Source of the DNA: Olsenella sp. An188
GTDB taxonomy: Bacteria; Actinomycetota; Coriobacteriia; Coriobacteriales; Atopobiaceae
Direction of reading: 5' to 3'
Assembly (NCBI RefSeq): GCF_002160255.1
Contig: NZ_NFKF01000006.1
Span: 1-64,000 of the forward strand
DNA length: 64,000 bases
This document shows, piece after piece, positions 10,615 through 22,131 of this stretch. The translations under genes and the position numbers were made by a program. The notes beneath the pieces were generated by a model. That model was not told where the DNA came from. It saw only the letters and a program-made list of their open reading frames with translations, and did no database searches. Numbering within the stretch: position 1 is the first letter of the stretch; each line of letters begins with the position of its first letter.

Positions 10615-11316
10615 ATGGGTGCCAGGGGCAAGGAGCTCGCGCAGGGCGCCCGGGACATCACCCGCGGCGCCCTGTCGCTTGCGCGGGAGAACCTTCGCAC
10701 CGTCGTGCTGCTCGTGGCGGCGCTCGTCTTTGTGGTGCTGCTCAACGAGGTGGCCGAGGGCGAGATCATGAAGCTCGACACGATGGCCTACGACCTCTTC
10801 GTCGGCCGGATGCGCTCCGACGCGCTCACCCACGTCATGGAGGGCTTCACGTCGCTCGCCTCGGTCGTGGTCCTCGCCGTGATGGCGGCGGTCATCGCCG
10901 CGCTCGCCCCGGGCAAGGCGCCGGGGTGGTGCGTCTCGGTCAACCTGGTCTGCGTGGTCGTCCTCAACACGATTCTCAAGGAGATCGTGCAGCGGCCGAG
11001 GCCGGAGGGCTTCCGCCTCATCTCGGAGACGGGCTACAGCTTCCCCTCGGGGCACTCGATGGTGTCCATGGCGTTCTTTGGCCTGCTCATCTGGATGGTC
11101 TGGCGCTTCCACCGCAAGGACGTCATGCGCGTGGTGTGGTGCGTGGTCTTTGGGCTCGTCATCGTCATGGTGGGCGTGAGCCGCATCTACCTGGGGGTCC
11201 ACTACGCCTCAGACGTCATCGCCGGCTTCTGCGTCTCGCTCGTGTGGCTGGTCTTCTACACCAAGGTGGTGGCGCCGGCGTTTCTCGTCGTCGACCGGCC
11301 GCGGCAGGAGGGCTAG
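10615..11316 (+). CDS. PAP2-family phosphatase
   Basis: A 233-residue membrane phosphatase. The three PAP2 signature motifs are present in order: KEIVQRPRP, PSGHS within YSFPSGHSMVSMAF, and SRIYLGVHYASD. About five to six hydrophobic segments surround them. Family members dephosphorylate lipid phosphates such as phosphatidylglycerol phosphate or undecaprenyl pyrophosphate; which one applies here is not visible. The start ATG lies 3 bp after the trxA stop and no separate promoter is seen. Confidence 0.85.
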   Translation: MGARGKELAQGARDITRGALSLARENLRTVVLLVAALVFVVLLNEVAEGEIMKLDTMAYDLFVGRMRSDALTHVMEGFTSLASVVVLAVMAAVIAALAPGKAPGWCVSVNLVCVVVLNTILKEIVQRPRPEGFRLISETGYSFPSGHSMVSMAFFGLLIWMVWRFHRKDVMRVVWCVVFGLVIVMVGVSRIYLGVHYASDVIAGFCVSLVWLVFYTKVVAPAFLVVDRPRQEG

Positions 11317-11350
11317 GCCGCGGGCACAACCCGGGCCCGGGTCATGGCGT

Positions 11351-11394
11351 GGGCGAGAAGCACCTCGGCGCGAGGTTCTTCTCGCCCCGTTTTA
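11351..11394 (+). terminator. Terminator of the trxA-PAP2 transcript
   Basis: A long stem formed by GGGCGAGAAG and CCTCG with their complements (GGTTCTTCTCG word at 11374-11384) around a 3-nt loop, followed by GTTTTAT. The genes are convergent here, but there is no T run on the opposite strand. Confidence 0.85.
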
Positions 11395-11850
11395 TGCGAG
11401 GGTGATGATCTTGGCCTCGACGACCTTGCCGTCGTCCACCAGGATTCGACCCATGGAGGGACGCGAGCGGCGCGGGTAGGTGGGGCTGCCCGGGTTCATG
11501 ACGAGCGTGTGGGTCCACTCGTCGCGTTCCACGAAGGGCGTGTGGGTGTGCCCGCAGATCGCGACGTCGCACATCGTGAGGTTGAGATGCTGGCGATAGT
11601 GCGTGACCTGCCACTTGAGGCCGCTGCCGTAGAAGATCTTGCGGCCCTTCACGGCCGGGCCGTAGTCGTGGGACCAGTCGTTGTTGCCGAGGCACATCTG
11701 CACGCGGGCGATGCCGCACAGCGTCAGGTAGTCGGACGGCGAGCAGATGTCGCCGGCGTGCACGATCACGTCGGCGCCGGCGAGCTCGGCGAGGAGCTCG
11801 GGCGAGAGGTAGCCGTGGGTGTCGGAGACGATGTCGTAGCGCGTGAGCAA
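11392..11850 (-). CDS. YfcE/MJ0936-family metallophosphoesterase
   Basis: A 152-residue calcineurin-like phosphodiesterase of the short YfcE type, which hydrolyses phosphodiesters with two bound metal ions. Motifs in order are SDTHG (residues 9-13), HAGD, GNND and GHTH. The start is a TTG preceded by GGAGG at 5 bp; no better ATG exists. It starts 13 bp after the LytTR regulator gene and is the last gene of that operon. Its physiological substrate is unknown. Confidence 0.85.
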   Translation of the reverse strand: MLTRYDIVSDTHGYLSPELLAELAGADVIVHAGDICSPSDYLTLCGIARVQMCLGNNDWSHDYGPAVKGRKIFYGSGLKWQVTHYRQHLNLTMCDVAICGHTHTPFVERDEWTHTLVMNPGSPTYPRRSRPSMGRILVDDGKVVEAKIITLA

Positions 11851-11863
11851 GCGTGCCTCCAGC

Positions 11864-12580
11864 CTAGAGCCCGAGGGCGCGCTTGAGCGCGACGACGCGG
11901 CGGCGCGAGACGGAGATCTTCTTGCCCTCGATGCCGTTGATGCCCAGCTGCAGGATGCCGGAGGAGATGACCTCGACGTCCTCTACGTACTCAAGGTTGA
12001 CGATGTAGCCGCGGTGCACGCGGAAGAACCCGTGCGGCGCGAGCTTCTGTTCCAGCTTGGCCAGGCTGATGGTGGAGAGGAACCTGTCCACGTCGGTGTA
12101 GATGCAGGAGTAGTCGTCCTTGGCCTCGATGTAGCGAATCTGATCGATGGGCACCAGCACCTTGCGGCCGCTCTTGACCACCGGGATGCGCTCGACGGAG
12201 GAGTGGCTCTGGGGCTGGGGCTTCGAGCGCGCCTGGACCTTGTCGAGGGCCTGTGACAGGCGCTCGGGGTCGACCGGCTTCATCAGGTAGTCGATCGCGT
12301 CGACCTCGAAGGCCTCGAGCGCGTACTCGCTGTAGGCGGTCACGAAGACGATCGCGGGCGGGTTCTTGAGGCGGTGCAGGGCCTCGGCGAGCTGCATGCC
12401 GGAGGTCTTGGGCATCTGGATGTCGAGGAACATGACGTCGGCCTTGGCCTCCATCAGCTTCTCCACGGCCTCGCGGGCGCTCGACGCCTCCATGATGGCG
12501 TCAACGCGACCGGTCTCCTCGAGCAGGTACTTGAGCTCGGAGCGGGCCGGAGCCTCGTCGTCTACGATCATCGCGCGCAT
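11864..12580 (-). CDS. LytTR-family response regulator
   Basis: A 238-residue transcriptional regulator. The receiver domain has MIVDDE, the phospho-acceptor Asp53 in MFLDIQMP, and the conserved Lys in YLMKPV. The C-terminal LytTR DNA-binding domain (about residues 130-238) contains the KVLVPIDQIRYIEAKDDYS and FFRVHRGYIVN signatures. GAAGGGAAAG precedes the ATG at 12580. It lies about 50 bp after the sensor kinase gene. LytTR regulators commonly control cell-surface polysaccharide, lysis or competence genes. Confidence 0.92.
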   Translation of the reverse strand: MRAMIVDDEAPARSELKYLLEETGRVDAIMEASSAREAVEKLMEAKADVMFLDIQMPKTSGMQLAEALHRLKNPPAIVFVTAYSEYALEAFEVDAIDYLMKPVDPERLSQALDKVQARSKPQPQSHSSVERIPVVKSGRKVLVPIDQIRYIEAKDDYSCIYTDVDRFLSTISLAKLEQKLAPHGFFRVHRGYIVNLEYVEDVEVISSGILQLGINGIEGKKISVSRRRVVALKRALGL

Positions 12581-12632
12581 GAGTCTTTCCCTTCGCGTCC
12601 CCCCGCCCCCGGTCGCCCGGCGGCGTCGTGCC

Positions 12633-14000
12633 TTACTCCCTACCGCGCCGGTCACCGCCGGCGAGCTTGCGTCGCGCCCCGGCGAGCCGCAGCGTCACGC
12701 ACGTCCCCTCGCCGGGCTTGGAGACGATCTCGACGCCGGACCCGACGCCAAAGAACCGCTCGATGCGCTCGGCGACGTTGCGCAGCGCCATGCCCGTCCC
12801 GGCACCCGCGGCCGGCCCCCGCGACCTCCCGGGCTCCGTGGCGCCGGCGAGGAGCCTCTCGGCCACCGCCTTGTCCATGCCCAGTCCGTCGTCGGCGACG
12901 GCAATAAGAATATCATCCCCGTCGGTCGCAACCTGAACGTCCACATGAAGCGCGCCTTCGTCACGCATCGCGTGGCGCACGGCGTTCTCCACGATCGGCT
13001 GCACGAGAAACGACGGCACCTCGAGCTCGCCGCAGCCCTCCTCGACGTGCTCGGTCTCGACGATGCGGTCCTCGCCGAAGCGCGCCTTCTCGATCTTGAG
13101 GTAGCGCCGCGTCTGCTCGAGCTCCTGGGAGAGCGGGATGAGCGTCTTCTCCGAGCTCTCGAGGGTGCGCCGGTAGAAGGTCGAGAACTCGCGCAGCAGG
13201 TCGCGGGCGCGCGTGGGGTTGGTGCGCGTGAACGAGGCGATGGTGTTGAGCGTGTTGAAGAGGAAGTGCGGGTTGATCTGGGCCTGGAGCGCCTTGACCT
13301 CGGCGCGGGCAGTGAGCTCGGCCTGGCGGTCGAGCTCGTAGGAGGAGAGCTGCGTGGAGAGCAGCGAGCCGAGCCCCTCGGCGATGGCGAGCTGGGTGCG
13401 GTCGATGTCCACGTCGCGGCGGTAGTAGAACTTGATCGCGCCCACCGCGCGGTCCTGGACGAGCAGCGGGACGATGATCCCAAAGGCGTGCCCCTCGCGG
13501 CGGTTGCCCATCGAGAAGCGCCTCACGTCCTGGCTCTCGGCGTCAACCGAGACGAACGTCTCCATGCGCTTGCTCTCGAGCACCTCGAGCGTTGGCTTGG
13601 CGTTCTCGGTCCCGGGGACGTAGGTGGTGCTTATCGACCCCTCGTAGGCGAGCACGTGGGATCGGTCGGTGATGGCGATGCCCTCGGCGTCGGTCTCGGG
13701 CAGCAGCAGCGCGCAGATGGCGCGCGCGTTGTCCACCGTGAGGCCGCCGTGGAGGTGCTGCAGGGTGTTGGTCGCCACGCGCAGCGTGCGCTCGGTGGCC
13801 TCGGTGCGCGTGTCCTCCGGGGAGAGGTTGACCGCGCCGCCCATCACGATGACGAGCGCCAGGCCGCACCCCACCACCATGGCGGCGATCACCAGCCCGT
13901 CGCGCACGCTCCACACGAGCAGGCCTATCAGGGCGAGCGAGCACAGGACGAGAAGGACGCTCACGAGGTTGGCGCTCAGCCGCGCAGCGGGCCGCCTCAT
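12633..14000 (-). CDS. LytS-type sensor histidine kinase
   Basis: A 455-residue kinase. Two transmembrane segments (about residues 10-55) are followed by a GAF-like sensor region (about 70-220) and a His_kinase domain with QAQINPHFLFNTLNTI, in which His245 is the predicted phospho-acceptor. The ATPase domain has VQPIVENAVRHA and DDGLGMD. The ATG overlaps the stop of the glycosyltransferase gene (ATGA), showing translational coupling. It pairs with the LytTR regulator next to it. Unlike the classic LytS, it has few membrane helices. Confidence 0.9.
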   Translation of the reverse strand: MRRPAARLSANLVSVLLVLCSLALIGLLVWSVRDGLVIAAMVVGCGLALVIVMGGAVNLSPEDTRTEATERTLRVATNTLQHLHGGLTVDNARAICALLLPETDAEGIAITDRSHVLAYEGSISTTYVPGTENAKPTLEVLESKRMETFVSVDAESQDVRRFSMGNRREGHAFGIIVPLLVQDRAVGAIKFYYRRDVDIDRTQLAIAEGLGSLLSTQLSSYELDRQAELTARAEVKALQAQINPHFLFNTLNTIASFTRTNPTRARDLLREFSTFYRRTLESSEKTLIPLSQELEQTRRYLKIEKARFGEDRIVETEHVEEGCGELEVPSFLVQPIVENAVRHAMRDEGALHVDVQVATDGDDILIAVADDGLGMDKAVAERLLAGATEPGRSRGPAAGAGTGMALRNVAERIERFFGVGSGVEIVSKPGEGTCVTLRLAGARRKLAGGDRRGRE

Positions 14001-15292
14001 GAGAGGTCCCCCAGGCTCGGCAGGGACCCGGTGTCGGCGAGCGGGTCGGCGCCGTCGCGCGCCGCGTGCACGGCAGACGATATGGGTGCGCTCACCTCGC
14101 CGGTCGACAGGATGGCGCTCTGCAGGAAGCGATCCTCCCACAGGGCGGAGACGATCGTGGGCCAGACCATGGCGAAGGAGAGGTAGCGGGTGCTCGCGCT
14201 GCGCGCGAACTTGTCCGCCTCGTAGCGGCCCTTGGTGAGGATGCCCAGGTAGGCCAGCCGGTTGGGGCCCGTGACAAAGCGGCGCAGCGCGGTGCGGAAG
14301 ACGCGCTGGCGCACCTCCGCAGAAAGCCACGGCGCCGGGTAGGGCATGAGGGACTCGGGCGTGATCGTGCGCAGGTCGCGCCGCGCGTTCATGGCGTCGA
14401 GCTTGCGGTACTCGTAGAGCCAGCGGTAGACGTCCTGCATGAAGGTCGAGGGCACGGGCGCCATCTCCTCGGGCGGCTGCGCGCGGACGAACCACGCGTT
14501 GTCAAACCAGGCGTCGAGGCCGTTGGCACGCAGGTTGAGGACGTAGTCGAGGTCCTCGCCGCGCGTGATGTAGGGGTCGAAGGGCACGCGCGAGTAGGCG
14601 GCGGCGTGCAGGGCGCAGCACCCGCCGCAGAGGTGGTTCGAGCGCGTGATGCGCGACGCGCCCGTCTGCGCGCGCTCCATCACCTTGTTGAAGTCCGCCG
14701 CCTTCGACCAGTAGCGCTCGCTCCACTCCTCGGTGGGCTCGGCGTACGGGGAGTCGAACTCGTCCACGAAGAAGCCGCTCTTGGCAAGGACCTGCAGGTT
14801 CTGTCGGGTGAGCGAGCCCAGGCCGTAGACGGCGTTGACGAGGAAGTCGGCGTCGAGCACCACCTCGTCGTCGTCGAGAAAGACCACCACGTCGTGTCCG
14901 AGCACGGCGGCCACGGCGAGCCCCATGTTGCGGATGGCGCCGTAGCCGCGCAGCGACACGGTCTCCCCCGCCACGTGATGCGCCATGCGGGCGACCGCGC
15001 GCTCGACGTGGGCCGCCTCCTGGGCGCCGACCACGAGCGGGTTGAGGCCCACGTGGGCGCGGCAGATGCTGTTCACGCGCGCCCGCGCCGACTCCTCGCA
15101 CGAGGGCGGGGCCACGACGAGCACGATCACGCGCAGGATGCCACGGACCTGCTCGAGCGAGGCGAGGCAGCTCTCGAGCTCGGGCAGGGGCTTGTCGATG
15201 CGCGTGGTGTAGTCGTAGACGCCGCGCTCGCCGAGCGCACCGGGCTTCTCGCCCTGCGCCCAGAATGAGGGGATGACGACGACGGGGTTCAC
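13997..15292 (-). CDS. Family 2-like glycosyltransferase
   Basis: A 431-residue protein with a GT-A-type core: VVVIPSFW at the N-terminus, a YGAIRNMGLAVAAVLGHDVVVFLDDDEVV segment with the metal-binding acidic triplet, then ITRGEDLDYVLNLR resembling the ED catalytic region of family 2 enzymes. The C-terminal third is helical. Start is GTG, preceded by GGAG. It follows queT by 7 bp and overlaps the kinase gene by 4 bp. The gene is probably involved in surface polysaccharide or glycolipid synthesis; donor and acceptor are unknown. Confidence 0.75.
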   Translation of the reverse strand: MNPVVVIPSFWAQGEKPGALGERGVYDYTTRIDKPLPELESCLASLEQVRGILRVIVLVVAPPSCEESARARVNSICRAHVGLNPLVVGAQEAAHVERAVARMAHHVAGETVSLRGYGAIRNMGLAVAAVLGHDVVVFLDDDEVVLDADFLVNAVYGLGSLTRQNLQVLAKSGFFVDEFDSPYAEPTEEWSERYWSKAADFNKVMERAQTGASRITRSNHLCGGCCALHAAAYSRVPFDPYITRGEDLDYVLNLRANGLDAWFDNAWFVRAQPPEEMAPVPSTFMQDVYRWLYEYRKLDAMNARRDLRTITPESLMPYPAPWLSAEVRQRVFRTALRRFVTGPNRLAYLGILTKGRYEADKFARSASTRYLSFAMVWPTIVSALWEDRFLQSAILSTGEVSAPISSAVHAARDGADPLADTGSLPSLGDLS

Positions 15293-15299
15293 CTGGCTC

Positions 15300-15932
15300 C
15301 TACCCCTTTCTCGAGAGGGACTCGGGCAGCTCGGAGCCGAGCATGCGCGGCAGCGTGGTGCGCGCGAGGGCGCGCGCGAGCGGCAGCCCGAGCACGTACA
15401 TCACCGCGGCCTCGCCGATGCCGGTGGCGAGCAGGCCGAAGGCGTACATGGCCGGGTAGGCCCCGTCGAGCGCGATGTTGGTGAACGGGATGGTGTAGAA
15501 GCCCACGCCCTGCAGCATGAGCGGCAGGTAGGCCGGGACGATGAGCGCGTTGGCGATCACGGGGCCGAGCAGCGCGAGCGCGGGGTGGCTGCGGTTGCGC
15601 CAGGTGAAGTAGGCGCCGAGCGCGGTGGCGAGCGTGCCGAAGACCACGTCGAGCATGCCGAGCATGCCCGTGCCGGAGAGCACGATGTTGGCGAGGTTGG
15701 CGATGGCGCAGCCCAGCGCGAGGCCGGGGACGGCGTCGGCCGTGAAGAGCGCGAGGACGCAGAGGGCCTCGGAGACGCGGAACTGGACGGGACCCCAGGC
15801 AAGGCTGCCCAGGAAGAGCAGCGTGGCGAGGGTGAGCGCGGCGTAGGCCGCGGCTATCATGCCGATGCGGACGGTGCGACGGGCGCCTGCGGCGCGGTCG
15901 AGCGAGATCTCGTGGGTGCTGGCCTGCTTCAT
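15300..15932 (-). CDS. queT: QueT-type ECF transporter substrate-binding subunit
   Basis: A 210-residue integral membrane protein with about six hydrophobic segments and the family-specific GPVQFRVSEALCVLALF motif early in the protein. QueT proteins are predicted S components of energy-coupling-factor transporters for queuosine precursors. Start at 15932 follows AAGGAGAAAG. No ECF ATPase or T component is nearby, consistent with a shared module elsewhere. It is the first gene of a five-gene operon ending with the phosphodiesterase. Confidence 0.8.
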   Translation of the reverse strand: MKQASTHEISLDRAAGARRTVRIGMIAAAYAALTLATLLFLGSLAWGPVQFRVSEALCVLALFTADAVPGLALGCAIANLANIVLSGTGMLGMLDVVFGTLATALGAYFTWRNRSHPALALLGPVIANALIVPAYLPLMLQGVGFYTIPFTNIALDGAYPAMYAFGLLATGIGEAAVMYVLGLPLARALARTTLPRMLGSELPESLSRKG

Positions 15933-16060
15933 CTTCGGTTCTCTTTCTCCTTGGGAGGGCTTTGCTGGATGCCCGCGAGCGGGCATGTCGTGTCCGCGAC
16001 CTGCGGGATCCCGGTGGAAAGCACTCCAAAAGAAGCATCCCCGCGAGCACGACAGGAAAG
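15933..16060 (-). promoter_or_regulatory. queT leader with stable hairpin
   Basis: The roughly 125-nt leader contains the hairpin GATGCCCGC/GCGGGCAT at about 15968-15984, immediately upstream of the ribosome binding site region. A preQ1-type riboswitch would be expected biologically, but I cannot match the sequence to a known preQ1 class, so this is a structural note only. Confidence 0.35.
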
Positions 16061-16069
16061 ATACTAGCA
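16061..16069 (-). promoter_or_regulatory. Extended -10 promoter of the queT operon
   Basis: On the minus strand TGCTAGTAT is an extended -10 element (TGn plus TAGTAT). No good -35 hexamer lies 17 bp upstream. The same nine bases occur in the opposite orientation at 16115 for the MurT-GatD gene. Confidence 0.5.
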
Positions 16070-16114
16070 GAGTTGCGGGGGCACGCGGTCGGGTGCGGGC
16101 GGCGCCGCGGTCGC

Positions 16115-16123
16115 GTGCTAGTA
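16115..16123 (+). promoter_or_regulatory. Extended -10 promoter of murT-gatD
   Basis: TGCTAGTAT matches an extended -10 element and would give a leader of about 53 nt before the ATG at 16183. A CGAGAAGAAC copy lies directly downstream at 16129-16138. Confidence 0.5.
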
Positions 16124-16182
16124 TGGCAGCGAGAAGAACGGGCGGGCACGCGCCCGCACCGCCCGCGTCCTAAGGAGAGCGC

Positions 16183-18342
16183 ATGGGAGCCCGCTCGACA
16201 ATCGCCTGCCTGGCCGCCGACGCCGCGCGCTGGGGCACCACCCGCCTGCTGCACCGCGGCGGCGGCAACGCGCCCGGGGCCGTGGCGCTGCGCGTGGACC
16301 CGGGCATCATCGGGTCGCTCGGCGGGAGGCTCGAGCGCTCGGTGATGGTGACGGGAACCAACGGGAAGACCACCACCACGGGGCTTCTCGCCGACGCGCT
16401 CGCTGCGGACGGCACGCGCGTGGCCTGCAACCGGGCCGGCAACAACATGGAGTCCGGGATAGCCGCGGCCCTGGTGGAGACCCGCGCCACGCGCCCGCAG
16501 GCAGGCTGCTTCGAGTGCGACGAGCTCTACACCGTGCGCGTGATGCCGGCCCTGCGGCCGCGCGCCCTCGTGCTGCTCAACCTGTTCCGCGACCAGCTCG
16601 ACCGCTATGGCGAGATCGACCACACGCAGGACGTGATCGCCGAGGCGCTGCGCCGCTCGGGCAAGACCGCGCTCGTCTACAACGCCGACGACCCGCTGTG
16701 CGCCTCCATCGCGGCGCGCGTGGACAACCCCGGCCTGCCGTTCGGCATCGACGAGCCCACGGGGCTGGAGGCCGACCGCATCTCCGACAGCCGCTTCTGC
16801 GCCAGGTGCAACGCGCCGCTCGACTACGAGTACGTGCACTACGGCCAGCTGGGCGCGTACCGCTGCCCGGAGTGCGGCTGGAGGCGCCCGGAGCTGGCGT
16901 TTGCCGCGGTGAACGTGACCCTGACCTGCGGCGGGTTTGAGTTTGACGTGGAGGACCGGCGCGGCTCGGAGGTGGTGCGCCACCACGTGCGCACGCGCTA
17001 CAGCGGCCTCTACATGGTCTACAACGTGATGGCGGCGCTCGCCGGGTGCCTGGTCACGGGCGGCGACGCGGCGCGCTTCCAGGAGGTGCTCGACGCCTAC
17101 GAGCCGGCCAGCGGGCGCGGCAAGACCTTCTCGCTCGACGGCGGCTACCAGGCCGTGAGCATGCTCGCCAAGAACCCCACCGGTTTCAACCGCATGATCG
17201 CCCAGGTGCGCGCCGAGCAGGGCCGCTACCTCGCGCTCTTCCTCAACGACAACGACGCGGACGGCCACGACGTATCCTGGATCTGGGACATCGACCTCGA
17301 GCGCCTGCGCGACCTGCCCGACCTGCGCTGCGTTTTCGTGGGCGGCACGCGTCGCGAGGACATGGCCGTGCGCGTGAAGTACGCCGAGCTCCCCGGCGCC
17401 ATCGAGCTCATCGACGGTGTGGAGGACGCGCTGGCCCTCGTCGAGGCGGGCGAGAAGCTCCACGTCGTGGCCAACTACACGGCGTTTCCGCCCGTGGTGG
17501 CCGAGCTCGAGCGGCTCGAGCGGGACTGGCGCGCGCCCGTGAGCGCAACCAGCTCCGGGGTTTCCCACCCGGAGCGGCCGGGGACGTCGGGCCCGGCGAC
17601 GACCCTCGACCGGCCGCTGCGCATCGTGCACCTCTACCCGGACGCGCTCAACCTCTACGGCGACGGCGGCAACATCGCGTCGCTGTCCAAGCGCTGCGAG
17701 TGGCGCGGCATCCCCTGCCGCGTCGACCAGGTGCTCATGGGCCAGGAACTCGACCTCGCGGACGCGGACGTCGTGCTTCTCGGCGGCGGGGCCGACCGCG
17801 ACCAGCTGGCCGTGGCCAACGAGCTGCGCGGCCAGACGGACAAGCTCACGGCCTACGTGGCGGACGGCGGCGTGCTTCTCGCCATCTGCGGCGGCTACCA
17901 GCTGCTGGGCCACTACTACATGATGGGGGACCAGCGCGTCGAGGGGCTGCACGTCCTGGACCTCGAGACCACGGCCGGCGACACGCGCCTCATCGGCAAC
18001 GTTGCCGTGGACTCCCCCGTCTGCGACGCGCCGATCGTGGGCTTTGAGAACCACGCGGGCCGCACGCACCTCGCGTCGGGCGAGAAGCCCCTGGGGCGCG
18101 CGCTCGTGCACGGCTCCGGCAACAACGGCGAGGACGGCGGCGAGGGCGTGCTGCACGCGGGCGTGATCGGCACGTACCTGCACGGTCCCATCCTGCCCAA
18201 GAACCCCGGCGTCACCGACTGGCTGATCGCGGCCGCGCTGCGTCGCCGCGGCCTGGACGTGGAGCTCGCGCCGCTGGGCGACGAACTCGAGACGCTCGCG
18301 CACGACGTGGCGCTCAAGATCGCGGAGAAGGACCGCCGCTAG
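16183..18342 (+). CDS. murT-gatD: MurT-GatD fusion, lipid II isoglutaminyl synthase
   Basis: One 719-residue protein carries both subunits of the enzyme that amidates the glutamate of lipid II. Residues 1-450 are MurT: P-loop VTGTNGKTTTT with Lys62, the Mur ligase core, and a Cys4 zinc ribbon (Cys206, 209, 228, 231). After a linker rich in Ser, Pro and Gly (about 450-485), residues 486-719 are GatD, a class I glutamine amidotransferase of the CobB/CobQ type, with nucleophile Cys569 in LLAICGGYQLLG and catalytic His667 in TYLHGP. In staphylococci and streptococci these are two separate genes. The reading frame is continuous; the ATG follows AAGGAGAGC. Confidence 0.9.
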   Translation: MGARSTIACLAADAARWGTTRLLHRGGGNAPGAVALRVDPGIIGSLGGRLERSVMVTGTNGKTTTTGLLADALAADGTRVACNRAGNNMESGIAAALVETRATRPQAGCFECDELYTVRVMPALRPRALVLLNLFRDQLDRYGEIDHTQDVIAEALRRSGKTALVYNADDPLCASIAARVDNPGLPFGIDEPTGLEADRISDSRFCARCNAPLDYEYVHYGQLGAYRCPECGWRRPELAFAAVNVTLTCGGFEFDVEDRRGSEVVRHHVRTRYSGLYMVYNVMAALAGCLVTGGDAARFQEVLDAYEPASGRGKTFSLDGGYQAVSMLAKNPTGFNRMIAQVRAEQGRYLALFLNDNDADGHDVSWIWDIDLERLRDLPDLRCVFVGGTRREDMAVRVKYAELPGAIELIDGVEDALALVEAGEKLHVVANYTAFPPVVAELERLERDWRAPVSATSSGVSHPERPGTSGPATTLDRPLRIVHLYPDALNLYGDGGNIASLSKRCEWRGIPCRVDQVLMGQELDLADADVVLLGGGADRDQLAVANELRGQTDKLTAYVADGGVLLAICGGYQLLGHYYMMGDQRVEGLHVLDLETTAGDTRLIGNVAVDSPVCDAPIVGFENHAGRTHLASGEKPLGRALVHGSGNNGEDGGEGVLHAGVIGTYLHGPILPKNPGVTDWLIAAALRRRGLDVELAPLGDELETLAHDVALKIAEKDRR

Positions 18343-18360
18343 GCGCGCGACCGCACGCTC

Positions 18361-18512
18361 TTCTCGCCCAGACCGTCCGCAACTCGCATGTATCGGAGAC
18401 GCGTGCAGGTCGTGGACGCTTTTCTCGCCCAGACCGTCCGGAACTCGCACGCATCGGAGACACGTGCAGGTTGTGGACGCTTTCCGGGTCGATTCCGTCC
18501 GGAACCTGCGCG
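18361..18512. repeat. 61-bp tandem repeat, two and a half copies
   Basis: Units start at 18361 and 18422 and agree at about 55 of 60 positions, both beginning TTCTCGCCCAGACCGTCCG. A third, diverged partial copy starts at 18482 and retains CCGTCCGGAAC. They lie between the MurT-GatD stop and the PFOR terminator, outside any gene. Confidence 0.8.
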
Positions 18513-18534
18513 CTTCAATCCCACGCCCCAACGC

Positions 18535-18562
18535 AAAGGGCCCCCGGCTTGCACCGGGGGCC
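18535..18562 (-). terminator. Terminator of pyruvate:ferredoxin oxidoreductase
   Basis: GGCCCCCGG and CCGGGGGCC form a 9-bp stem with a 6-nt loop, followed on the minus strand by CTTTGCG. The T tract is short. Confidence 0.7.
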
Positions 18563-18594
18563 TTGCTGTGCGCTATGAGCTCAGCGAGGGGAGC

Positions 18595-22131
<3,537 letters not shown>

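Noticed and set aside
15933-16060. preQ1 riboswitch
   Set aside because: A hairpin is present, but the conserved loop and tail sequences of the known preQ1 classes are not.
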